DNA of 64,000 nt from Mesosutterella porci (lineage in GTDB: Bacteria > Pseudomonadota > Gammaproteobacteria > Burkholderiales > Burkholderiaceae_F). Within the stretch, counting starts at the first letter, position 1. Each line of letters opens with the position of its first letter. The notes under the pieces were generated by a model. That model saw only the letters and a list, made by a program, of their open reading frames with translations, was not told the origin of the DNA and searched no databases. A program made the position numbers and the translations under genes. Of the stretch, positions 8,153 through 18,114 are shown piece by piece. The stretch covers positions 153,255 to 217,254 of the forward strand of contig NZ_JAKNCT010000004.1 in assembly GCF_022134585.1 (NCBI RefSeq), written 5' to 3'.

Positions 8153-9165
8153 TCCTTCGGGGCTTCGGGCAGAGGACGGAGCTCGATGCCCGCAGTCCCC
8201 TGCGGCAGCAGCGGCGCGATGCGCCCGAGGATATCGTCCCGGATGATGCCGTGCAGCTCCGTGATGATCCTGGTGAAGAGCTCGGAGGGGACGCTCGCTT
8301 CCGCAAGGACGTAGATGGATCTTGACAGTCCCGGCGGGGGAGAGGGCAGGACGCGCAGCTCCTCGAGGAGCTCCAGGTGCTGCAGCAGAGACAGCGGTCG
8401 GATAATGGCCCAGCCCAGCCCCTGGGCCACGAGCTTCATGCGCATCCCGATGCTGTCGGTGTAGATGTTGCCGCAGACGGGGATGTCGTGGGTCTGGAAA
8501 TGCCCGTCCTCAAGCCTGCCCCCGCCGCTCGAGCGGTAGTTGTGGATGAAGGGCAGACCGCAGAAGGCGAGCTCTCGCCAGCTGCCCGGACTGAAGGCTG
8601 CGGGGGCTGCGCTGCGTGGGAAAATGATGACCGAGGGTTCGGTGAGCAGCTCGAAGCGGCGCAGTCCCGGGGCTTCAAAGCAGGGGTTGATGGAAAGGAT
8701 GACGTCCACTTCCCGAGCGGCAAGCCGCTCGCAGAGGCGGTCCGCGCCTCCCGTGAGGCACGAGATCCTCTGCAGCGACGGGGCCATTTTTCTGATGAAG
8801 GCCGGGGCGATGTCGTAGGAAAAGCTGTCGATGAAGCCGATCCTGAGGGAAGGCCTGATGCGGCTCATGAGCCGGATTTCCGTAACGCTTTTTTCAAACT
8901 GCCGCATGCAGGGGCGCAGCTCGCTTTCCAGGCGGCGGCCTTCGGCCGTGAGCGAGGCGGGGCGGCGCGAGCGGTCGAACAAAAGGACCCCCAGCGAGGC
9001 CTCGAGCTCGCTCAAAATTCGCGAGACCGAGGCGACTGACAGCTCCGCGAGCTGCGCCGTCTTTCGAAAGGAGCGAGTCTCGCAGAGGCTCAGGAAGATC
9101 TCAAAGTCCTTGTTGAAAAGGCTTTTTTTCAGACTGATGTTTCTGCTGGGAAGCGGCTCGGCCAT
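8149..9165 (-). CDS. LysR-family transcriptional regulator
   Basis: An N-terminal winged helix-turn-helix (FEIFLSLCETRSFRKTAQLA, then SVASVSRILSELEASLGVLLFDR) is followed by a periplasmic-binding-like effector domain with RIGFIDSFSYDIAPAF. Translation can start at ATG 9165; in-frame codons upstream to 9234 add residues not expected in the family. It converges on the M20 amidohydrolase with a 4-bp overlap and probably controls the dcuC-amidohydrolase pair, as local LysR proteins often do. The effector is unknown. Confidence 0.88.
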   Translation of the reverse strand: MAEPLPSRNISLKKSLFNKDFEIFLSLCETRSFRKTAQLAELSVASVSRILSELEASLGVLLFDRSRRPASLTAEGRRLESELRPCMRQFEKSVTEIRLMSRIRPSLRIGFIDSFSYDIAPAFIRKMAPSLQRISCLTGGADRLCERLAAREVDVILSINPCFEAPGLRRFELLTEPSVIIFPRSAAPAAFSPGSWRELAFCGLPFIHNYRSSGGGRLEDGHFQTHDIPVCGNIYTDSIGMRMKLVAQGLGWAIIRPLSLLQHLELLEELRVLPSPPPGLSRSIYVLAEASVPSELFTRIITELHGIIRDDILGRIAPLLPQGTAGIELRPLPEAPKD

Positions 9166-9637
9166 GGCGTGATTTTCCGAAGTCAGGCGCGGAACGCGCC
9201 GGGATTCAAGTTTAAGCGCGCGAAAAAGCAGCAAGAGGATTTTCTAAGAGGTTGAAAGGGCGCATGGTGCTGCCGGGAATAGCAGGCGCAAGAAGGCCGC
9301 AGCGCAGTTCAGACAGCCATTGGAGGCTTTAGGCTGCGGATCTAAATTTCAGCACAGTATTTCTGAATTTCTAATGTTGAAAAAATTATGAATCACTGTT
9401 TTTATAAATCTAATTAAAAATTATAAAAAGTTAATCGCCGCTATTGCCCGCACCTTTCCGTCAGGGACGCCAGGAGTCCGGAAAGGACCGGCCTGTGAAA
9501 GAGAGAGGTTCTTTGGAAGGGGAAAGCCGCTAGGCAAGGCGAAGCAAGTCAGTCGGATCGGGCTGGCCAAATCATCCCGGATGACTGATTTCCTGCAGAC
9601 AAAGCTGGCGCCGGCCGTGGCAGGGGGCATAACAAAA
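9166..9637. other. Intergenic region, AT-rich at 9350-9430
   Basis: No supported gene. The AT-rich segment at about 9350-9430 may hold the LysR promoter or foreign DNA. Confidence 0.4.
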
Positions 9638-9674
9638 GGGATCCCCGGCTCGTTTGCCTTGAGCCGGAGATCCC
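9638..9674 (-). terminator. Intrinsic terminator for the broken adhesin gene
   Basis: GGGATCCCCGGCTC (9638-9651) faces GAGCCGGAGATCCC (9661-9674) with one mismatch. On the minus strand it is followed by TTTTGTT. It lies about 90 bp past the stop of the adhesin remnant. Confidence 0.75.
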
Positions 9675-9766
9675 ACCGGGATTCTTCGATTGAAAAATCC
9701 CCTTCTCACGTTTCCCGGCTCCCTGTCGGGCGGGGGGAGCCAAGGGCTTCTTTCCGCTTAAGCGGC

Positions 9767-10159
9767 TTACTTGGCGGTAAGCGCCTCCACCTTTGCAGCC
9801 AGCTTGGAAAGCTGCGCCTTGACAGCAGTCAGCTCAGACTCCAGCTGATTGGAATGATCGCGGGCCGCCTGCAGGTCTTTGGCCATGTTTTCCTCGCGGG
9901 TCCTGGAGGCAGAAAGCTGTGCCTGGAGATCATTCGAGCGGTTCTTAGCGTCAAGCGCGACCTGCCTGTAGTCCACGGCGTGCCTGAAGTCGCCGCCGAA
10001 GCGGTAGATGAGGCCGGCGTTAAGCATATTGGAGCTGACCCCGCTGATTGAGTACCCCGCAGACACGAGGAGGTTGCCGGAGTCAGCCGTGTACCAGAAC
10101 GCGCATAAGACCGCCGCGTTGCAATTGCAGAAAGCAAGTTCATAAAAATGATATATCAA
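9767..10159 (-). pseudogene. Trimeric autotransporter (YadA-like) C-terminal remnant
   Basis: Only the last part of a YadA-type membrane anchor remains: beta-strand residues WYTADSGNLLVSAGYSISG, then AGLIYRFGGD as the final strand. After it comes a heptad-patterned coiled coil of about 85 residues (RQVALDAKNRSNDLQAQLS and onward) ending at 9767. The head, the stalk and most of the anchor are missing, and upstream DNA is AT-rich and unrelated. The C-terminal coiled coil after the barrel is shared with the intact adhesin at 42422-45337. Its own terminator (9638-9674) is still present, so this is probably a 5'-truncated paralogue. Confidence 0.75.
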
Positions 10160-10375
10160 TATTTTTTAACATTTAAAATAATGTAAGTTGTTCAACCTGG
10201 CACAGGGGGTTTGAGAGGCGCCTGCCGCAGGACCTCTCGGCGGGGGCTGGTTATGGAAGAAACGGGGGAAAGCCCTTTTTCCCCCAGCCGGATTTTTCCT
10301 CAGGGCCTGCCGCCTGTTCGACGGCAGGCCTGCGTCTAATGCAAAAAAATCAAAAGTCTGAGTGAATTTATTTTT

Positions 10376-10434
10376 CTGTCATCAAACCGTCACAAAACCG
10401 TCACGGGGCTGACACAACGCCTCTCCATACTTTC
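10376..10434 (+). promoter_or_regulatory. Pho box array and -10 element of the pst operon
   Basis: Four 7-bp units repeat every 11 bp: CTGTCAT (10376-10382), CCGTCAC (10387), CCGTCAC (10398) and CTGACAC (10409-10415). A CCATACTT element starts at 10425, placing a -10 hexamer (CATACT or TACTTT) one helical turn from the last unit. This is the known PhoB arrangement, in which PhoB sites replace the -35 box. The same design precedes the Pit gene at 35764. Confidence 0.9.
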
Positions 10435-10495
10435 AACCTGTGCGGGAGGAAAGCACCCGCACTTGAATTCTTTTCTACTGATGGAAAAATAAAAG

Positions 10496-11326
10496 ATGAC
10501 TCTCAAGTTCCTGCGTTCCAAGGCTGCCGTCGCTGCCCTTTTGGCCGCCTCCGTGATGTTCTCCTCCTCTGCCTTCGCCGGCACCCTGAACCTGAACGGC
10601 TCCACCACGGTGCTGCCGATCATGCAGCAGGTGACCGAGGCCTTCCACAAGCAGCACAGGGACATCACGGTGACGATCTCCGGAACCGGGTCCGGCAACG
10701 GCATCAAGGCTCTGCGCGACGGCACGACCGACATCGCCATGTCCAGCCGCGACATGAAGGAAAAGGAAGTGGCTGACTTCGGAACGCACGGCATCAAGCC
10801 CGTGAAGATCACGATCGCTCATGACGCCATCATTCCGGTGGTGAACCCGAAGAACAAGGTGGCGGGCCTATCCAAGGATCAGATCCGCGGGATCTTCGCC
10901 GGCAACGTGAAGAACTGGAAGGAAGTGGGCGGTTCTGACGCCCCGATCGTCGTGGTCGGCCGCGACTCCTCCTCCGGCACGTTCGAATGCTGGCAGGAGC
11001 TCGTGATGGGCAAGACTCGCGTCTCCCAGCGCGCGCTGCTGCAGAGCTCGAACGGCGGCGTTGTCCAGGCTGTGGCCGGCAACCCCAACGCGATCGGGTA
11101 CATCGGCGTGGGCTATCTCGGCAAGCAGGTGAAGGGCCTCTCGGTGAACGGCGTCAAGCCCTCCGCTGAAGCCGCCCGCAAGAAGACCTGGCCGATCGCC
11201 CGCGACCTTTTCCTCTTCACCGCCAAGGCTCCCGCGGGCGACGCGAAGAAGCTGATCGACTACACCCTGAGCAGGAGCGGCCAGCAGTATGTCGCCAAGG
11301 CGGGCTACGTTCCTCTTGGCAAGTAA
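10496..11326 (+). CDS. pstS: Phosphate ABC transporter substrate-binding protein
   Basis: The 276-residue protein has a Sec signal peptide (cleavage near FSSSAFAG), then LNLNGSTTVLPIMQQVTEAF. The binding-site motifs are typical of the short PstS type: ISGTGSGNGIKALRDGTTDIAMSSR and VGRDSSSGTFECWQE. It binds inorganic phosphate in the periplasm and passes it to PstCA. It is the first gene behind the Pho box, and a GC-rich stem-loop separates it from pstC. Confidence 0.95.
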   Translation: MTLKFLRSKAAVAALLAASVMFSSSAFAGTLNLNGSTTVLPIMQQVTEAFHKQHRDITVTISGTGSGNGIKALRDGTTDIAMSSRDMKEKEVADFGTHGIKPVKITIAHDAIIPVVNPKNKVAGLSKDQIRGIFAGNVKNWKEVGGSDAPIVVVGRDSSSGTFECWQELVMGKTRVSQRALLQSSNGGVVQAVAGNPNAIGYIGVGYLGKQVKGLSVNGVKPSAEAARKKTWPIARDLFLFTAKAPAGDAKKLIDYTLSRSGQQYVAKAGYVPLGK

Positions 11327-11356
11327 CCGGTCCGGCTGTTCCTACTGAAAAAAAGT

Positions 11357-11394
11357 GCTCCCGCGGGGGTTTCTCTCCTCCCTTTCGCGGGAGC
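11357..11394 (+). terminator. Stem-loop between pstS and pstC
   Basis: GCTCCCGCG (11357-11365) pairs with CGCGGGAGC (11386-11394), followed by CTTT. Such a hairpin after pstS commonly lowers downstream expression or stabilises pstS mRNA; that role is inferred here. Confidence 0.7.
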
Positions 11395-11416
11395 CTTTAA
11401 TGCAAGGCTCAATCGA

Positions 11417-12319
11417 ATGACTTCTTCTGCGGCCGCCCCCGCGGGCGACAGGCACGAGGGGCTTTTCAGAAATTCCCTCGCAGCCGTTGCAGCCGTGAGC
11501 GTTCTCGCGCTCGCGGCCATTGTCGTGTTTCTTTTCACGCAGGCGTTTCCGATTCTGAGGGACGTCCCCCTGCGTCAGTTTTTCTTCTCCACGGAGTGGT
11601 ACCCGACTGATGATCCTCCGGTTTTCGGAATCGGGGCCATGATCGTGGGATCTCTTTCGGTCGCCGCCGTGACGACCGTGATCGCGGTGCCGATCGGAGT
11701 GCTCACCGCCGCGGCCATGCACTGCGCCTTTCCTCCGGCGGTGACCCGCTTCCTCAAGCCCGTGATCGAGCTCATGGCGGCGCTGCCCTCGGTGGTGATC
11801 GGCTTTTTCGGCCTTGTGGTCGTGGCGCCCTGGCTGCAGCAGACGTTCAACCTCACCACGGGGCTCAACCTCTTCAACGCGGGGCTGATGCTCGCCTTCA
11901 TGTGCGTGCCGACGATCGCCTCAATCTCCGAGGACGCGCTTAACAACGTGCCCGCCCAGATGCGCGAGGCAAGCCTCGGGCTCGGAGCCACCCGCTGGGA
12001 GACCCTCTGCCGCGTGGAGCTGCGCTGGGCCCTGGGCGGCATCGGCACGGCCGTGATGCTCGCGATTTCGCGTGCGATCGGCGAAACGATGGTAGTGCTC
12101 ATGGTCGCGGGCGGGGCCGGCATCCTTCCCGAAAGTCTCTTTGACCCCGTGCGTCCTCTCACCGCCGGCATCGCTGCTGAAATGGCCGAGGCCGCCGTGG
12201 GCGGCGAGCACTACCACGCGCTTTATGCCGCAGGCCTGGTCCTTTTCTTCATTACGTTCGTCTTCAACGTGATCGCCTGGAACCTCACCCGGCGCTTTGC
12301 GCTGAAGGAGGGATCATGA
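11417..12319 (+). CDS. pstC: Phosphate ABC transporter permease PstC
   Basis: The 300-residue membrane protein has an N-terminal helix (AAVAAVSVLALAAIVVFLFT), the PstC-typical FFFSTEWYPTDDPPVFGIGAM periplasmic stretch, and an ABC permease EAA loop (REASLGLGATRWETLCRVEL). It forms the channel with PstA in the inner membrane. Its stop overlaps the pstA start (ATGA at 12316-12319), indicating translational coupling. Confidence 0.95.
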   Translation: MTSSAAAPAGDRHEGLFRNSLAAVAAVSVLALAAIVVFLFTQAFPILRDVPLRQFFFSTEWYPTDDPPVFGIGAMIVGSLSVAAVTTVIAVPIGVLTAAAMHCAFPPAVTRFLKPVIELMAALPSVVIGFFGLVVVAPWLQQTFNLTTGLNLFNAGLMLAFMCVPTIASISEDALNNVPAQMREASLGLGATRWETLCRVELRWALGGIGTAVMLAISRAIGETMVVLMVAGGAGILPESLFDPVRPLTAGIAAEMAEAAVGGEHYHALYAAGLVLFFITFVFNVIAWNLTRRFALKEGS

Positions 12320-13179
12320 AACTCAAAAATTTCGGGCTGCGGCAGGCCGCGGGCTTCGCAGGCTTTGCGGCCATGAGACTCGCGGCGGCGGCGAGCGTCC
12401 TTGCGCTTTTCGGCGTGCTGGGCGTGCTCATCGTGAACGCCTGGCCCGTGCTCGGCTGGGATTTCCTCACGCAGCCGCCGCGCGACATGATGACCGCGGG
12501 CGGGGTCTTCCCCTGCATCGTCGGTACGGCGCTGCTCGCGCTGGGGGCGCTTTTCTTCGCGCTGCCCCTCGGGGTGGCGAGCGCCGTGTACCTGAACGAG
12601 TACAGCCGCGACACGCCCGCGGTGGTGCTGCTGCGGCTTTCGATCGCCAACCTCGCAGGCGTCCCCTCGATTGTCTTCGGGCTGTTCGGCCTAACGTTCT
12701 TCTCCGTCTTCTGCGGGTTCGGGGTGAGCCTCCTTTCGGGGATCCTCACGCTTGCAGTGCTGTCGCTGCCCATCATCATCAACACGACGGAAAGCGCCTT
12801 GAAGCAGGTTCCGGGCGACTGGCGTGAGGCGAGCCTCGCCCTCGGGGCCACGCGCCGCGAAACGATCATGAAGATCGTGCTGCCCTCGGCGCTGCCGGGC
12901 ATCATGACCGGCGCGATCCTTGCGCTCGCCCGCGCCGCGGGCGAAACCGCCGCGATCATGTACACGGGCGCGGTCTTCTTCACGCCGAAGGAGGGCGTCT
13001 CGCTCTTCGAGCCGGTGATGGCACTGCCCTATCACATCTACGTGATGGCGACCTCCGGCACCGACATCGAGGCGACCAGGCCCCTGCAGTACGGCGCCTC
13101 CGTGGTCCTTGTGGTGCTCGTCTTCGCCATGAGCCTTGCGGCCATTCTCATCCGAGAGTTCCGCCGCGGCAAACACTAA
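12316..13179 (+). CDS. pstA: Phosphate ABC transporter permease PstA
   Basis: The 287-residue permease has about six transmembrane helices. Its PstA markers include FLTQPPRDMMTAGGVFPCIVG, the GVASAVYLNEYS segment and the EAA loop REASLALGATRRETIMKIVLP. It pairs with PstC. It starts inside the pstC stop codon and is followed 24 bp later by pstB. Confidence 0.95.
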   Translation: MKLKNFGLRQAAGFAGFAAMRLAAAASVLALFGVLGVLIVNAWPVLGWDFLTQPPRDMMTAGGVFPCIVGTALLALGALFFALPLGVASAVYLNEYSRDTPAVVLLRLSIANLAGVPSIVFGLFGLTFFSVFCGFGVSLLSGILTLAVLSLPIIINTTESALKQVPGDWREASLALGATRRETIMKIVLPSALPGIMTGAILALARAAGETAAIMYTGAVFFTPKEGVSLFEPVMALPYHIYVMATSGTDIEATRPLQYGASVVLVVLVFAMSLAAILIREFRRGKH

Positions 13180-13203
13180 CGGTTATTTGGAAAGCAAGCC
13201 ACT

Positions 13204-14007
<804 letters not shown>

Positions 14008-14034
14008 CCGGGCGCGGAAAAAGGAGAAGAAGAG

Positions 14035-14754
14035 ATGAACGCGCATATTGTCGCGAAATTCGACGGTGAGCTCGAAGAGCTGCTCGCCCACACGCTTTCG
14101 ATGGGGCAGCTCGTGCGCGCGCAGCTCGCGCTTGCCGGCGCCGCGCTGCAGGCCTTTGACGACGGCCGGGCCGAAGAGGTGGTCCGCAAGGACTCCGAGG
14201 TAAACGGCTGGGAGGTGAGAATCGACCGGGAGATCGAGTCGATATTCGCCCGCCGGCAGCCTGCGGCCGGAGACCTGCGGCTGATGCTCGGCGTGAGCCG
14301 CGTCTCGGTGGATCTGGAGCGCATGGGCGACGAGGCAAGGAACATCGCCCGGACGATCGGCTACTTCGATCCGGCCGACCCGGCCCGCAAGACGATGGCC
14401 GCGGCCCTCGCGCCCGCCTTCAGCACCGCGGACCTCATGATCCGCGAGGCGCTTCGGTCCCTCAAGGACCGCGACGCGGTCGTGGCCCGGCAGGTGATCG
14501 GGCTTGACCGCGGCATCGACGACGTGTTCCACGCCCTGATCGCCGGCCTCATCGAAACCCACGGGGTGAAGCGCGAAGCCCTGCGCTCCGAGATCATCGC
14601 GGCCTGGATCGCCAAATCCATCGAGCGGGTGGGCGACCACGTGAAGAACATTGCGGAGACCGTGATCTACATCTGCGAGGGAGCAGACATCCATCATGAG
14701 TTTTACACGGAGCCGGGGCCAGGCAGCGTTCGTCCCGACTCGGTGGAAGGCTGA
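14035..14754 (+). CDS. phoU: Phosphate signalling complex protein PhoU
   Basis: The 239-residue, all-helical protein has two PhoU three-helix repeats. Metal-binding style motifs ERMGDEARNIA (about residue 100) and ERVGDHVKNIAE (about residue 205) are clear. It links PstB to the PhoR/PhoB system and restrains Pho regulon expression. AAAGGAGAAGAAGAG precedes the ATG. No phoB or phoR is present in the window, so the regulators must be elsewhere. Confidence 0.95.
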   Translation: MNAHIVAKFDGELEELLAHTLSMGQLVRAQLALAGAALQAFDDGRAEEVVRKDSEVNGWEVRIDREIESIFARRQPAAGDLRLMLGVSRVSVDLERMGDEARNIARTIGYFDPADPARKTMAAALAPAFSTADLMIREALRSLKDRDAVVARQVIGLDRGIDDVFHALIAGLIETHGVKREALRSEIIAAWIAKSIERVGDHVKNIAETVIYICEGADIHHEFYTEPGPGSVRPDSVEG

Positions 14755-15013
14755 GACCGAGAGCCAAGATACAAGCTCAGCCCTTTTTGGCAATGCTCTT
14801 TTAAAAAAAGGCACTGCCGCTTTTTATTCCTCCGGCCCGCCTCGAATCCTCGTGGCGGGCCGCCTGCGCTTTTGGGGGAGCTCCTTCCTCGAGGGGAGGG
14901 AGGGCCCCGGGCTGCGGGTGCCGGGCTTTCAGCGGACCATGCCTGAAAAAGAGGGAAGGGGGCTTCTCTTCTTTTTTCTTAAAGCCGCGCCTTTTTTCAG
15001 GCGCGCAGAAGGC
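14755..15013. other. phoU 3' region with stem-loops
   Basis: A GGCA/TGCC-bounded A/T hairpin near 14787-14820 and a GGCCCGCC/GGCGGGCC hairpin around 14837-14866 probably end the pst-phoU transcript. No gene was found. Confidence 0.5.
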
Positions 15014-15250
15014 TCAGATGCAGACCCCGGAGAGCAGCGACAGGACATCGATGCCGGGGCGCGCATGACATCGCGCCGAAGAGCGGCGCGATTCCGAGGC
15101 CCGGTTTTTGGGGGCCGCCTTCACGACTTCGACCGCGCCGGCCGGATTGATCCGAAACTCAACGAGCGAGTCCCCGCTCTTGAGCCCCAGAAAATCCCGG
15201 ACTTCCTTCGGAATGGTGACCTGGCCCTTAATGGTAAGACGATTTGCCAT
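15014..15250 (-). CDS. AbrB/SpoVT-type DNA-binding protein
   Basis: The 78-residue protein begins at ATG 15250 with GGGAGAATTC upstream. Residues 1-45 form a swapped-hairpin AbrB domain (RLTIKGQVTIPKEVRDFLGL, then SGDSLVEFRINPAGAVEV). The tail is Arg/Ser-rich. Such proteins are usually antitoxins of VapBC or related pairs, or free transcription factors. No toxin gene adjoins it, so it is an orphan or a stand-alone regulator. A minus-strand terminator sits just upstream. Confidence 0.75.
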   Translation of the reverse strand: MANRLTIKGQVTIPKEVRDFLGLKSGDSLVEFRINPAGAVEVVKAAPKNRASESRRSSARCHARPGIDVLSLLSGVCI

Positions 15251-15286
15251 GTTGAATTCTCCCTGCCTGAATAAACGAATGCGAAT

Positions 15287-15317
15287 AAAAAAAGAGCCGC
15301 AGTTTTGTCTGCGGCTC
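15287..15317 (-). terminator. Intrinsic terminator upstream of the AbrB gene
   Basis: GAGCCGCAG (15294-15302) and CTGCGGCTC (15309-15317) form a perfect stem. The run of seven A at 15287-15293 gives a T-tract on the minus strand. Confidence 0.75.
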
Positions 15318-15723
15318 TTCTCTTTGTAGCGGATCTGGTTTTCTGCTTTAAGGACTATCTTTTTTCTGACCGTGCAGAACCGGACGCTACAGCTTTGGAA
15401 AGCCGCGTCATCTGGCACATGCACATGCACATGCTGTCGAAATGGGACAGCTGGCGGATCATCAGAAAACCTATCCTCAGAATATAAATACGTCTTTGAA
15501 CCTTACACCTAAAAAGTTCAGAAGTCAAAATCCGAATTTTCCGGCAGAAAAATATACACAAAATACTCTACGTCAATATGGAACAAACTCTACCCCCTCC
15601 CATGGATTTATAGATTTTGCACTATTTAAAATAGTTTACACATGACCGCGAAGGCCATGGCTCAAGGGACCGGTTGAAATAATCACGGTGGCACATTCGA
15701 ATTTTGAGGGGGATGAAATAACA
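15318..15723. other. AT-rich promoter region of the autotransporter
   Basis: No supported gene. It contains a short tandem ATGCAC repeat (about 15414-15431) and, at 15600-15645, AT-rich promoter-like DNA upstream of the autotransporter. Confidence 0.4.
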
Positions 15724-17889
15724 ATGAAGCAATATTCACTGAGCCTTCTGTCTGTGGCTGTAACTGCGGCAGCCTTGTCTGCGTCTGCCGGCGCGCTCAC
15801 GCTCGACGCCCAGCAGTCTGCCTCATTTAACCTGGTCGGCGATCCTTCGATTACGGTGGGATCGGAGGCGAACCCCATCAGCCAGGCGCTCTATGCCAAC
15901 GGCAGCGGCGCCGTCGGCACCGCCTCGGGCGACACTATTGCGGTTTACGGCAATCCCAGGGCGATTCAGGCCTCAACTTCCGGCGAGCTGAACATCGGCA
16001 CTTCCGAAACCAGCCGGCTGACGGTGAGCGCGACAGGCGGGGAGAGTGCGATCGGAGTCCTCGCCCTTAAGGGCGGGCACGTCGTTCTCGCGGGGCAGAA
16101 CATCAGCGTCACCTCCGACGGCTTCTGGAGCGTGCTCACGCAAAACAACACGGATCAGGAAACCGCGCCTGAAGGTACCGCCTCTGTCGTCATCAACGGC
16201 GGAAAGACCACCATCAGCGCTCCGAACGGATACGCGATGTCGGCCTACTCCAACGGTTATCTTGAGATCAACGGCGACCTTACGGCAACCGACAACATGT
16301 CGCTCATGGACGTGCGCGGACACTCCACCACCAACATCAACCAGAAGGGCGACGGCACCGTGGTCCTGAAGGGCGACATCGCCTTCGAGACGCCGGGCAG
16401 CGCTGCCGGCTCCGGCAACGAGATCGACGCCACCGTGAACATCAATCTGAAGGGCAGCGGCTCCTCCTGGACTGGCAACGTCTTCCGCCAGGTTCCGGAA
16501 TCCTGGACCGACGAGGAGATCCAGAAGAACGGGCAGGTGGCCGGGCTGAACCTCGCGCTCTCCGACGGCGCCGCCTGGAACGTGACGGATCCTCAGCCCT
16601 GGGAGGAAGGCGAAAAGTCCTCCGCCCTCGCCGTGAACTCCGTGAAGCTTGACAACGGCGTCATCAACGTGACGCAGTCGCCTTCCCAGTCGGTTGACGT
16701 CACCACCCTCTCGGGCACGGGCGGCACCCTCAACGTTGCTGCCGAAAAGACCAACGGAACGCTAAAGAGCGCCAAGGTGAACGTCTCTTCGGTCGCCTCC
16801 GGATCGACTCCGAAGATCACTGAAAACTATGTCGGCATCACCGCTGACCAGGCTTCGAGCGCCTCCGACCTCGACACCCTGCGGTCTCTCAGCGTGAACG
16901 GCGGCACCCAGGGCGTCGATCTCGTGCAGAACGTGGCTGAAGGCGACATCGTGGGCGCGATCACCCGCGAGACCAAGGCCGACGGAACCGTGGGCGCCGT
17001 GGTCGAGAGCAGGAACTCCCGCCAGGAAGCCTTCGGCGCCTTGTCCAAGGCCTCCATCCTCACCTGGCGCCATGAGACGAACGACCTCGAAAAGCGCATG
17101 GGCGAGCTTCGCGACAGCGCGAAGGGCGTCGGCACCTGGGTCCGCGTTTACGGCTCCGAGCAGGAATACGGGGCGCAGAACCTCACCACGAAGAACAACT
17201 CCGTTCAGCTGGGCGCGGACTTCGACTTGCCGCACAACTGGAAGCTCGGCGCGGCCTTCAGCTACACCGACAGCGACACGAGCTACAAGAAGGGCAGCGG
17301 AGACGGCGACACCTACACGCTCTCCGTCTACGGCACCTGGATGGATGACTCGGGCCTCTTCGTCGACCTGATCGGCAAGTACGGACGCATCTCCACGGAC
17401 TTCAGCCTGAACGGCTTCAGCGGCTCCTATGACAACAACGCCTTCAGCCTGAGCGCAGAGGCGGGCTGGCACTGGAACGTGAACGAGAGCGTCTTCGTCG
17501 AGCCCCAGGCCGAGCTCACCTACAGCTATGTCGACGGCGACAAGTTCCGCTCCGCGAGCGGCACCACGATCGACCAGGACAACTTCAACTCTCTGGTGGG
17601 CCGGCTCGGCGTGCGCGCTGGCCTGAACCTCCCGCAGAAGAAGGGCACGATCTATGCCCGCGTCTCCGGCGCCTATGAGTTCGAGGGCGACTACAAGTAC
17701 AAGGCGAGCAACGCGCTGGCGAGCCGCTCCTACAAGGACGAGCTCGACGGCGGCTGGGTCGAGTACGCGGTGGGCGCGAACTTCAATCTCAGCAAGCAGG
17801 CCTACACCTACCTCGACCTCGAGCGTACGAGCTGCGGCGACATCAAGGAAAACTGGCGCTGGAACGTCGGCCTGCGCTACGTCTGGTAA
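15724..17889 (+). CDS. Classical (type Va) autotransporter
   Basis: The start at ATG 15724 gives a clean Sec signal (MKQYSLSLLSVAVTAAALSA, cleaved near SAGA). The passenger, about residues 25-440, is rich in Gly/Ser/Thr/Asn with beta-helix-like repeats. The C-terminal 270 residues form the autotransporter beta-barrel. It opens with LEKRMGELRDSAKGVGTWVR, has alternating aromatic strands and ends in NVGLRYVW, the outer-membrane insertion signature with a terminal Trp. There is no recognisable protease triad. It is likely a surface adhesin or pertactin-like protein. A strong terminator follows. Confidence 0.88.
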   Translation: MKQYSLSLLSVAVTAAALSASAGALTLDAQQSASFNLVGDPSITVGSEANPISQALYANGSGAVGTASGDTIAVYGNPRAIQASTSGELNIGTSETSRLTVSATGGESAIGVLALKGGHVVLAGQNISVTSDGFWSVLTQNNTDQETAPEGTASVVINGGKTTISAPNGYAMSAYSNGYLEINGDLTATDNMSLMDVRGHSTTNINQKGDGTVVLKGDIAFETPGSAAGSGNEIDATVNINLKGSGSSWTGNVFRQVPESWTDEEIQKNGQVAGLNLALSDGAAWNVTDPQPWEEGEKSSALAVNSVKLDNGVINVTQSPSQSVDVTTLSGTGGTLNVAAEKTNGTLKSAKVNVSSVASGSTPKITENYVGITADQASSASDLDTLRSLSVNGGTQGVDLVQNVAEGDIVGAITRETKADGTVGAVVESRNSRQEAFGALSKASILTWRHETNDLEKRMGELRDSAKGVGTWVRVYGSEQEYGAQNLTTKNNSVQLGADFDLPHNWKLGAAFSYTDSDTSYKKGSGDGDTYTLSVYGTWMDDSGLFVDLIGKYGRISTDFSLNGFSGSYDNNAFSLSAEAGWHWNVNESVFVEPQAELTYSYVDGDKFRSASGTTIDQDNFNSLVGRLGVRAGLNLPQKKGTIYARVSGAYEFEGDYKYKASNALASRSYKDELDGGWVEYAVGANFNLSKQAYTYLDLERTSCGDIKENWRWNVGLRYVW

Positions 17890-17947
17890 AAGGGCCTGAG
17901 CTCCCGGGCCGCACGCGGCCCGGGGCAGTTTCCTGTCGTTTTCCTCC

Positions 17948-18000
17948 AGTCCTGCCTTTCGCGGGGATCCTCGTCACCCCGAAAGGCAGGACTTTGTTTT
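17948..18000 (+). terminator. Intrinsic terminator of the autotransporter gene
   Basis: A long stem from AGTCCTGCCTTTCG (17948) pairs with CGAAAGGCAGGACT (ends 17993) through CGGGG/CCCCG, followed by TTGTTTT. Confidence 0.9.
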
Positions 18001-18114
18001 TGGCGTCCCGCTGTTTTGGGGTGGCCGGCCGCCCGGGCGCCTTCCCTGCGCTAATATCCCTCAGTAATTTCTAAAAATTCCTGCGCCCGAAATCCGGCGC
18101 CAAAGGTTCTGATC

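Noticed and set aside
15414..15431. Three tandem ATGCAC hexamers as a phase-variation tract
   Set aside because: Only three units, far from the start codon of the autotransporter, with no sign of function.
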